A stretch of 64,000 nt of DNA from Mytilus trossulus. Taxonomy: Eukaryota; Mollusca; Bivalvia; Mytilida; Mytilidae. Below the pieces are notes generated by a model that was given only the letters and a program-made list of their open reading frames with translations, was not told the DNA's origin and did not search any database. The translations under genes and the position numbers were made by a program. Positions 26,301-38,300 of the stretch are shown here, piece by piece. Within the stretch, counting starts at the first letter, position 1, and each line of letters begins with the position of its first letter. The stretch is from contig NC_086382.1 of the NCBI RefSeq assembly GCF_036588685.1, positions 59,414,987 through 59,478,986 of the forward strand. The letters are read 5' to 3'.

Positions 26301-29300
26301 CGTATACTGGTCTCGATAAACCAGTATATATTGAAACTCTGGGTTTGTCATAATTTTTTTCATCATCATTTTTAGAAATATCAAACTGTACGTCACTTTG
26401 CTCAATGGGTGCCAATTTTCGGACGCTAACTACCTCTACCTTACCAGAGGGTATCTTCTGTTGTTCAACGTTTGGACTTCCAAAATTAGTTGTCATTAGC
26501 TTAGAAACGTTTGCAACTGCAACCTCAGTTGCCTCAACAATTTCATTAAGTTCCTCATATTTCATCTCAGCCTTTCTAACAATAACATTCTCTGTTCCAC
26601 CAGTAACTACTGCTTGCTTTTTAACGTGCGGAAGTTTCAAGATAGCTATCTCTTTGTCCAAAACTTTCGCAACTTCAAATTCAGTTGCCTCAATAACGTC
26701 ACAAAATTCCTCATGTTTCAATTCATATGTTCCGCAATGTAATAAACCGACTGTTCATTCGGATAAACGAAATTATTACGAACATTTAATTTACCAACAT
26801 TATAATTCTCTTTTCCCAATTTCTGGTTACTACTATATAGACTAATGTCGTTTTGCATATCAACGACTGTATTTTCAGAAACTTTATTCCTCCGAATATC
26901 ATGCTCTTTGAAATTCATATTACGCTTATTGCCTATTTCAAAATGTTTCTCAAAGTTACTGTCTTCAGTGCAACACGATTTTTCTACGGACTTTAAATAT
27001 TGTCTACAATGTTCCTGCCACAATATTTCTTTGATAAGTTCACTAACTGTTGACGGTTCTTTAGTCAGAACTCTATATCCAATGTTACCATCAGGATATC
27101 CATATATAGCATACTCAGTAATCAGCTTCACTAATAAATCTTCGTTCACACCAGGGAATGATTTCCGAACATTTATCTCAGTTCTACATACGTACTCTTG
27201 AACGCTTTCACTTGTAAGCATAGTTATATTTCTCAATTTCATTCTACAAATCTGAGCAGTCTCAATATCACCAAATCGACTTTTCAATGCAGAATACAAA
27301 ACAGTTACATTATAAAGATCTCTGTGTGGTAAATACGACACATATTCTAAAGCTTTACCTCTCAGTGAAGTAACCAAATAAAAAGCCATATCACTAGATG
27401 ACAAATTAAAACGTTCAGCAAAGATAGAAAATTTCATCCAGAAACCTTCAAAAAGTTCGATACCGTCAAACTCTGGTAAGTCACACCAGCTCATGGTTAA
27501 TATATATCAAAATGCTGACGAATATAAGTTACAGACATACATAAAACAACAAATATTTATAGATAAACGTAACAATGTTGATTTCTTTCAAATTTGCACC
27601 TTAGATTATCATTTTATCCTTAATGCTAACACTGAACAAAAAGGTTTAATTCATTTCCCTCCACTTTTGATGATTAAATACTTCTCTGTGCATTATGTGG
27701 TCGAATCTCTTTTTATTCCAATATCAATTTTGAAATGGTGAAATTTCATAGTCCATGGCAGTGCCGTATCTTCCTTCTGTTGTAATGTACATTTGGTCAC
27801 AATCGTATTGTAGAATAAACGGTACCTTCATTGTTTAATTTCATATTTCCTCCCCTCTTTAAATGCATTCCGTCTGTATAAAAATATAAATCATCTGTTT
27901 GCGTAGATCCGTTTCTGTTCGCTGCCACCAATGTTGTAAACGTAAAATTCCGAGCGTTCATAATTTATAAGTAAACACCATATTTGTAGAAAATATCAGT
28001 CCTGATGATTTTTTCACATTACATGTATGACATGTACTATACAGACGTTACATAAAATACAAAATACACGGCATACACTCCGATAGTACAAACATTCAGC
28101 TATCTTGTCCATCCGGCAACACATCTCTCCCTCTCTCACGTCACTATCACACAACGTCAAAAATACGGGAAACAACGTTAACACTGTTTGCGACATTACC
28201 GACATGAAGACAAAGTCACATTCACAACACTCATATAAATTGTTTCTTTCAGGAATTAGTAATGGATATACTGAGAGTATTGAGTGCACCAGATTTGGAA
28301 GTCAGGAAGAAAACATTGGGCTTGGCATTGGATCTGGTAACCTCCAGAAATATCGAAGAGGTAGGTCAAGGGAGATAATCAATAATAAATACAAAGTTAG
28401 AAGTATCTTCATTGATAAGATAATTCTGTGGATTCATTATAATTTGTGGGATACTTAATTATCTGGATTTCGTAGGTGCAAGTGAACAAGGAATTTTGTA
28501 TGTTAAAAGAAAATAAAAAAAATTTGCTCAATCGATGAAAATTGGTATTGTCGAAGTTATTTATGACTTATTTCTGTAATTGCTTTATTGATATAATTCA
28601 ATATCGCAGGAAAATTGCTGAGGAAATTCATGTAAAAGGAATGAAAAAGAACTTTATCATTGCAGATAAAATTAAATGAATCATTAACAACTTTCAATAT
28701 TGTAGATGGTCTTGGTTTTGAAAAAAGAAGTTGTGAAAACCAACAATGTAGAACATGAAGATACAGGGAAATATCGTCAAATCCTGGTCAGAACACTTCA
28801 TCAATGTAGCATCAAGTTCCCAGATATAGCTATCACTATTATACCTGTGGTAAGTCAAATATAAAAGTATGAAATATTGAATCATTGATGTGTTTATCCA
28901 AAATTATTATTAAAATATGTGTTAAAGTAGAAAAGACTATATATTTTAGATTCCATTTAACAATATTTAAATGCAATATGTGGTAAAGTTGAAAATATAA
29001 TTGAGAATGGAAATGGGGAATATGTCAAATATACAACATGCTGACTAAAGAGCAGATAACGGGAACGCCACCAATGGGTCTTGAATACATCAAGATAATC
29101 CTGCAACAGGAGGTGGGCCTTGTCTGGTTCAAAGACTATCTATTCCTATATACCATTTGGGGAAAAAAATCTTTTTTAAATACAAAATCAACTTTTAAAA
29201 GAAAACATATATTCTTTCTAATTCTATATTGAAAAGAACTTACATGGGATGATATTATCATTAATTGAATGGCCATGAGTTTAACATAACACCTTAAATG

Positions 29301-32300
29301 TACTTTCAGTTGATTGAATTTCTGTGTGATCAAAATGAGTTAGCTGCCCTTGATGTACTTGTATTTGTAAGAGAAGCCATTCAGAGATTTGAATCTCTTA
29401 GACCAGTCATCAACAGTAAACTCCTAGAGGTTTTCCCATCTGTCAAAGCATTGAAGTAAGATTTTGTTATTCTCCTCATACCTATAGGTTGTTAAAACTT
29501 GTGATATATAAAATCTTTAAGGACAATAAAGGTATTAAAATCACATAAACAAATAAGAAAAAGTTATTTTCACTATTAACTGATGGAATTCTGTTGTTGA
29601 TAAGTAAAGTTCAAGTGTGATTAATACATTATTTTATTTGATAAAAAAAGTAATTTCAAATTGACTAATGATTTTTTTTAAACATCACATTTAATATTCT
29701 AAATCTATAACATTTATTATACTAAATGTCTAATGACCATATTTTCAATAGAATACACAGAGCAGCTTTATGGATCCTTGGAGAGTACTGCACCAACTCT
29801 GAAGATATACAAAGTGTGATGACCTTGATAAGACAGTCTCTTGGTGAGGTAGGTCAGCTTGGAAATATATGTGTACACAAAAAACCTTATGCCATAAGAC
29901 GCCCACAGATATGCAACCATTACAGTCTTTATGATCAATAGCGCTCAAATTCTCCTCCTAAGAATTCATAAAAGTTAACTCTACTCAACTATGCATGATC
30001 TCAAAAAGACCATGTTTTTTCTTAGGTTATTGAGTGTATTAAATGGAAAGTTGAGATACAACTTGTCAGTATTAGTAAAATATGCTACTTGTTTCAGATT
30101 TTTGGAAGTTATATGCGAATGAGGGGCAACAAAATTTAAATAAAAATATTCAAGACAAATATAGAAAATTAAGGAGTGAATTTTATCGGCCTCTGGATAT
30201 TTTTAAATTGACTACATGTTCTGTAGATTCATTAATTATCCTTGGCATCAATTTTCATGCATAGAATGATCAGTGGTTTTGGCAAAATCTGCATTGAATC
30301 CTACAGAAAATGTTTACCTCATTGAACAATTAATTTAATGGTTAACTTAAACCTAAGAGATCCATGAAATTCGGCATCCAACAAATAATGAATCTACAGT
30401 ATTCTTTCACATAACATTGACATGTTTTAGATACCTATTGTTGATGATGAGATTAAGAAAGCTGCTGGCGAGGTAGATGAAGATGAGATGCAGTCCACTG
30501 GTTCTGTTCAGAAGTTAGTAACAGCAGACGGCACTTACGCTACTCAGAGTGCATTCAGTTCTACTACTGTTTCTAAGAAGGAAGAAAGGTAGGCTTGATT
30601 TATTTTTATATAATGATTATACAATTTTTAAACACATAAAATGGTTTAATAATTTTCCTTTCTATGCTTTATATTTATTTGTACAATGACTAAATTATTT
30701 AATTTGGTTTTTTATATAGTTGAAATCTGGGCTATTTAGAACATGACATTTGGTATGGATACTGTTCGTGTTTTCGTGTAATTTCATAATGTTATACCTG
30801 ACATCTCTTTACAGACCACCAATGAGGCAATATCTGATGGACGGAGAATTCTTTGCAGGAGCAGCTCTAGCCACTACCCTTACCAAACTTGCTCTTAGAT
30901 TTATAGAGTGTACTGAAAATGTCAAGAGACAAAATGTAAGTAATTTAATGGATTAATATGAATTGCAAGAGGAGGCACTTCAAAATTTCATTATTGTTTA
31001 CTGTCTAGTTTTAGGGGGTGTTGTTTGTTTTGTTTTGTTTCGTTAATTTTGTTTTACACTACTTTTAAGTGGGATAATGCAGTATTCCAGTATATATTTT
31101 TATTGTTTCTTGATAGTCTTTTAACACAGTTTAATATGACATTAGTTATTGAATTCAATACATCTTAATGAAGGAAATAAACAGTTAACACAAATCACAC
31201 AAAAGATTTATTGCTAAATAATAAATAATGAATATTAAAAGTCTATAGTAAATACTTTCCTAGTTATAACCTGATTTATAACATAATCTTTTGCAGTCAT
31301 TTGTAGCAGAGGCTATGTTGATAATGGCATCCATCATACATTTTGGCAAATCTGGACTACCAACAAAGGTACAGTATAGAATATTTTAGGGATTAATCCT
31401 ATGCAAGGAATAGAGATTTGAAAATTTTGTGCCAATATATCTGTCCTGACTGTTATTATTATATCACTTTTTCAGATATTATTTAACTGGTAAACAAATT
31501 TGTCTCCCATTAAAAAAATCACACAGGTTCCCTTAAACTATGGCATCACAATTCACAATAAAAAAGTGATTGTTGCTTGACGTCTAAAGGTTATTCAGGG
31601 CAGATTTAAGGTCATTTTGAGACAAAATTCAGCCAAATACCTATAGTGTAAATATGTTTCTTGTCTTTTGTCTTAAATTTAATTCACCAAGGATTACTGA
31701 TAAGATATTTTAATTATGGAAAGTTTTTCTTTAAACAACTGAAATCAATGGCATGTTATTGACTGGTTGATATAGATGATATATCTCCTTGTTTCAGCCA
31801 ATGACAGATGACGATGTAGATCGTATTGCTACCTGTTTAAGAGTACTAGCAGAGAGGAGTTCTCTAATGAAAGAGATATTTAATGACGGCTGTAGAGAGT
31901 CACTATCTTTGATGTTGGCCTCTAAAGTTGAGGAGGAGAAAGAATTACAAAAAGTAAGATTCATAAATTTGTTGATAATTTTATGGATAAAAAACTTTTA
32001 ATTGTGACAAGTAACAAGCATTTTTAAATTTAAACGTTATAATGATTGACATAATTTATAAGCTAACTTAGATTAATTGAAGAAGAAATGCCACCTTTAT
32101 ATATTTATATGCTCAACTAGTTTGATGTTTTAGTGTAACTTTGTACCCTTGGATTTAAAGTTAAATCCTTCACAAAGTTTTTTTTATTAAACCGTGAAAG
32201 AAAATATTAGTTGAAACTGGATTGTTTTCAAACCACAACAGTTATCCACATACTTAATAATTATAATCTCTGCAACTGCATGCAAGTCATTATAAATTTC

Positions 32301-35300
32301 AGCTAACCTCTATATGAGATAAATTTTTAAAAAGTTCTTTTGATCTCATATACTAAATTGAAAGAAACTAACTGTATTTATTGTAAAAACTATGCATTGT
32401 ATTTTCAGGCCTCTGAAAGGAAAGCTGTTAAAGTACAAGCTGATGATCCTATTGCCTTTAATCAGTTGATCAACAAGAGTGAACTGGGAGCTACAGAGGT
32501 GTGTACAGTTTGTTTTGACATTTATAATTAGAAAAGTCACTTGAATTTAATAGTGACCTCATTGTAGAGGGAAAAAGGTATTCTGATTTATGTCTTTTCA
32601 GTCTCATGAAATTTTCATTGCAATTTTCTCAGGCATTACAAATCAGAGCTACCTAAAATTTCATATCAAAAAACCTCATTTGAGCATGTTATATGTTTTC
32701 ACATCCATTTCTCATCATGTTTATTGAATTCATGTATATTTCTACAAGAAATGACCATCCATGTCAACTCTCAGAAGTTAGAATCAGAGTTTCACATGAG
32801 CATGCGTTTCAGGTGATTCCTTTTCTACATCCAAGGTTAATCAACTTCCAGTTTATTGAATACTTGTTACTGAAATATCATTACTGAGAGTTTTGAAAAA
32901 TATAAATGAATAAAACCTTTGACATTGTAGAACATGTTTGAGCTAACCCTCTCCCAAGCCTTAGGAATGAGCAGTAAGAAGGATGCAGATCCTATAGGAG
33001 CCTCTAAACTAAACAAAGTCACCCAGCTGACTGGTTTCTCTGACCCTGTCTATGCTGAAGCCTATGTGAATGTGAACCAGTTTGATATTGTTCTGGATGT
33101 CCTGATTGTTAACCAGACATCTGATACATTACAGAACCTTACCCTTGAACTAGCTACACTTGGTAAGTTCATAAGAAAAACAGAAAAGAATTCCATAATA
33201 TAAAGAAAAATACTTGAAATATTCCAATAAAAATCATTAGTTTTACTAAAAAGTAGGATTTCGCCAAAAAATAAATTGTTGCTTTCAAACTTTTTTTTTC
33301 CATATTATTTTTTTAAGATTTTGTTTAATAAGAGCACTCTTATGATTTATCGTTTGCGTTTCTTATTATTTATTTATAATTTATTTCTGTTAACAGGTGA
33401 CCTGAAGTTGGTAGAGAAGCCATCACCTTTGATGTTAGCTCCACATGACTTCTGTAATATCAAGGCTAATGTTAAAGTAGCTTCTACAGAGAATGGTATC
33501 ATATTTGGAAATATAGGTAAGAATTATAGAATAGTATGTCTAGGTCATTTAAAGGATTTTATTGAATAATTCTTTAATGAGTATTCATCAATTAAAACAA
33601 TATATATAGAGTATAAAGTATAAATATGTTGTATGCTTGCCAATGAGACAACTATTCACTATAGACCAAAGGATTTATACAACTGCAGGTTGGTTTTGCG
33701 CATTTTAAATTGCTTGGATCGCCAAACATTTTTTATACGACCGCAAATTTTGAAAAAAATTTCGTCGTATATTGCTATCACGTTGGCGTCGTCGTCGTCC
33801 GAATACTTTTAGTTTTCACACTCTAACTTTAGTAAAAGTGAATAGAAATCTATGAAATTTTAACACAAGGTATATGACCATAAAAGGAAGGTTGGTATTG
33901 ATTTTGGGAGTTTTGGTCCCAACATTTTAGGAAATAGGGGCCAAAAAGGGCCCAAATAAGCATTTTCTTGGTTTTCGCACTATAACTTTAGTTTAAGTCA
34001 ATAGAAATCTATGAAATTTTGACACAAGGTTTATGACCACAAAAGAAAGGTTGGGATTGATTTTGGGAGTTTTGGTTTCAACAGTTTAGGAATAAGGGGC
34101 CAAAAAAGGGCCGAAATAAGCATTATTCTTGGTTTTCTCACAATAACTTTAGTTTAAGTAAATAGAAATCAATGAAATTTAAACACAATGTTTATGACCA
34201 CAAAAGGAAGATTGGTATTGATTTTGGGAGTTTAGGTCCCAACAGTTTAGGAATTAGGGGCCAAAAAGGGACCCAAATAAGCATTTTTCTTGGTTTTCGC
34301 AACATAACATTAATAGAAATCTTTGAAATTTAAACACAAGGTTTATGACCATAAAAGGAAGGTTGGTATTGATTTTGGCAGTTTTGGTCCCAACAGTTTA
34401 GGAAAAAGGGGTCCAAAGGGTCCAAAATTAAACTTTGTTTGATTTCATCAAAATTTAATAATTGGGGTTCTTTGATATGCCGAATCTAACTGTGTATGTA
34501 GATTCTTAACTTTTGGTCATGTTTTCAAATTGGTCTACATTAAGGTCCAAAGGGTCCAAAATTAAACTTAGTTTGATTTTGACAAAAAATGAATCGGTTG
34601 GGTTCTTTGATATGTTGAATCTAAAAATGTACATTGATTCTTGATTATTGGCCCAGTTTTCAAGTTGGTCCAAATCTGGGTCCAAAATTAAACTTTATTT
34701 GATTACATCAAAAATTGAATAAATGGGGTTCTTAGATATGCCAAATCTAACTGTGTATGTAGATTCTTCATTTTTGGTCCCGTTTTCAAATTGGCCTACA
34801 TTAAGGTCTAAAGGGTCCATAATTAAACTAAGTTTGATTTTAACAAAAATTAAATTCTTGGGCCTCTTTGATATGCTGAATCTAAACATGTACTTAGATT
34901 TTTGATTATGGGCCCAGTTTTCAAGTTGGTCCAAATCAGGATCTAAAATTATTATATTAAGTATTGTGCAATAGCAAATCTTTTCAATTGCACAGTATTG
35001 TACAATGGCAAGAAATATCTAATTTCACAATATTGTGAAATAGCAAATTTTTTTTTTAATTAGAGTTATCTTTCTTTGTCCAGAATAGTAAGCAAGAAAT
35101 ATCTTATTGCAAGAATTTTTTTTAATGGGAGTTATCTTTCTTTGTCCAGAATCAACTTAAATCTTTGTTATATACAATATACAATGTATATTCACTTTTT
35201 ACTACCAACTGATAAATTTAAATAATCTTTACCATTCAGTGATAACAAGCAGTTTTTTTACATCTTAATATTTTATGATGTATTTAAATGAGTAGTTATT

Positions 35301-38300
35301 GTTGCAAACTCCATTAGAAAAATTTAATTGAGATTAGTTTTGGAATAAGGGAAAGGGGGATGTGATTAAAAAATTGGGTTCAATTTTTCTCATTTGAAAT
35401 TTCATAAATAAAAAGAAAATGTCTTCAAACATTTTTTTGAGAGGATTAATATTCAACAGCATAGTGAATTGCTCTAAGAGAAAACAAAAATTTTAAGTTC
35501 ATTAGAACACATTCATTCTGTGTCAGAAACCTATGCTGTGTCAACTATTTAATCACAATCCAAATTTAGAGCTGAATCCAGCTTGAATGTTGTGTCCATA
35601 CTTGCCCCAACTGTTCAGGGTTCAACCTCTGCGGTCGTATAAAGCTACCCCCTGCGGAGCATCTGGTTTTTAATGCCAACGCCGTATTGGAGGGGGCAAT
35701 AAGTTTTACACTTGTCCGTGTAAGTCCAAAATTGATTTCCGTCCTCTTAACTTAAGTTTGCCTCAATCAAATGTTATAAGATTTATATACAATGCTGATT
35801 ACCACAAATCACAGATTAAGTTTGAATTTGGACAGCGTCACTTTTACCATTCTAGTTTCTTGCATCGTTCATCATATTTCTTTATCTTTTATCCTACAGT
35901 GTATGATGTTAGTGGAGCTGCCAGTGACCGTAACTGTGTTGTCCTGAATGATATCCATATTGACATCATGGACTACATTGTCCCTGCCTCATGTAATGAT
36001 GGAGAGTTCAGACAGATGTGGGCAGAGTTTGAATGGGAAAACAAAGTGGCTGTCAACACCAATATATCTGATTTACAAATTTTCCTTCAACATGTCATAA
36101 AGTGTACTAACATGAAATGTTTAACACCAGATAAGGTGAGTGCTATGTTATATTTGATTTTCACTTTGATCATGTTAAAAATAATTATAGGTTAAAGCTC
36201 TTTCATTTATTTTCATTTTCTTATCTGCATGATATTGCCTGCTGAAAGTAAACAATCACATAAATTTTTTCTCTCAAATATACAACAAATATTAATATAA
36301 CAACTGCTATCGAAAAGTATAAAAGTGTAAATAGCTGGTAGCATTTGAAACACTGTACAAATTGTGAATACAAATAAGCATTTAAAGCACTGAACAAATC
36401 TTATGAACAAATAAGTAAAGAAAATTTCAAGTAGAACCAAATGTAACTGCTTTGCATTTCAATTTTTATAACATATTTTTTATACTGTCTTATATCAACA
36501 CAATCAAATTTTAAAGTTTACTAGTATTGGATTTAATAATGCATTATTTTACATTTCTTTTTTAGTTTGAATTTAAATGTTTTAAAAGTTTTTATTATTT
36601 AATTAAATTGCCAAAAGGGCATACCTGGTATTTGAATTTAAGTTGAAAAAAAAAAAAATTTCATTTTGATTTACAAACAAATTTCTATTTCTATTTCTCA
36701 AAAGCTGTGAAGATTCAGGAGATAATATTGGAAAAGGGTATGCGGTACTGCTAATGTTATCACCAATAATTTCTATATTTTTTCCCTCAAACTGGATTTT
36801 AAACTATTGTATTTCCCATTTCAGGCTTTATCAGGAGAATGTGGCTTCATGGCAGCCAACTTGTATGCCAAGTCTATTTTTGGTGAAGATGTCCTTGCTA
36901 ATTTGAGTATTGAGAAACCAGTCCATCTACCACCAACTGCACCTGTCCAGGGACATATCAGGATCAGAGCTAAAAGCCAGGTAGGTACTAGTGTAGATTT
37001 ACAAGTTGCTCCGACAGAAATATATAGTGTACTGGAAACCTTTATAAGAACTAGATTTCACTATCAGGCTCTTTTACCATCGCCAAACAGTTTACATTGC
37101 ATTTATACAGGTTAGAGGTCAAATTTAACCAAGTCATATCAATAGATATAAAAATGTAGTATGGGTGCCAATGAGACAACTTCCATCCAAGTCACTATTT
37201 ATAAAAATAAACCATTATAGGTCAAAGTACAGTCTTCAACACAGAGCCTTTGTTCACATCACACCAAACAGCAAGGTCATAAATTATTTTTTTGTACTGG
37301 GAATTTAACCTTATAGTGTCATTGCAGACTGGCCAATTTTTGCTAGTTGTTTATGTAACTTCAACCCAAATTTGTTCATAATTCTCTGAAAAGACTCTGA
37401 TATCGTTTGGGTTTACCTATAACAATTGTTATTATAAGCTTTAAACAATTCTCTAGCAAAAACTACATACATCTGTATAGGTATAATATCAATAGTAGCA
37501 GATAGATTATTTGTATAATGTATTGTGTTAATGAGTGTGAAATGGAATAAACAAAGATTTTAGTGTTTTATCATGTGTATTAATTAAGAAATAATTCATG
37601 GGGGCTTGAATATATTGTGAATTTACCACAGGTTGGCCCTTTATGACCAATATTTTACCCTGAGCAACAGCGAGGGGTACAGTAACTTCTTAAAGGGACA
37701 ACCTGTGGTAAAATCTAGATATATTCAAGCCCCCATGAATTATTTCGATTCTAATAGGACAAATACATCAATTCTTTTGGATCGAAGCGCTCTAGATAGG
37801 AGGCAAATATTTGCTGTTTCCATAAATAAACACACTTTTGAAATGGCGTAAAAGAACGGAGCAAACAAATTAGTGACATGCTTAAACTATTTACAAAAGC
37901 GTATTTAGAAAATTTTGGATGAATTTAAATGATAATTCACTAATATGTTTTATTTGTATAAAAAAATGGCTTATACAACAATTTAGCATCGATTGTTTAC
38001 GTTTCAATGTTGTGATGATTTTCGGTTTCACAAGCGTGTATTTTCCTGTAAAATGCTTATATTCTGACGTCATCGTATTATGACGTCAGGTATCTCATTC
38101 ATAAACAAACTTATTACGTGGGAGTGCGATCGGAACAGCCTTATCAATATATTCATATTTTACTAAAAGTGTTTGAAGGACGTCATGTTAGAATAATTTA
38201 TAAACTCTAATGAACTAATAGAAATATAAGTGCAACATATTTCATTAATTTTGTTATATTCACTAGTTTACATGACAGTTGGTATAGCATTAATTAAGGA

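Larger units (their letters stand above)
25794..28233 (-). mobile_element. Gag-only LTR retrotransposon in COPB1 intron 7
   Basis: Two ~297-bp direct repeats (25,798-26,093 and 27,932-28,229) start TGTTGT and end ACAACA. They are flanked by a 4-bp duplication CTCA (25,794-25,797 and 28,230-28,233). Next to the 5' LTR on the minus strand is a tRNA-primer-like TTGGTGGCAGCG, and next to the 3' LTR a purine tract AAAAGAAGGAG. The interior encodes a gag-like protein and a second frame but no protease, reverse transcriptase or integrase, so it is non-autonomous. LTRs differ by about three substitutions and a 2-bp indel, indicating a fairly recent insertion. Ty3-type by gag character, tentatively. 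Confidence 0.9.

Noticed and set aside
26405-27201. Plus-strand frames of 146 and 118 codons in COPB1 intron 7
   Set aside because: They are antisense shadows of the gag-like frames of the LTR element.
28105-28458. 117-codon plus-strand frame
   Set aside because: It spans LTR sequence and COPB1 exon 8 in the wrong frame; exon 8 is read in the frame giving [18 protein letters not shown].
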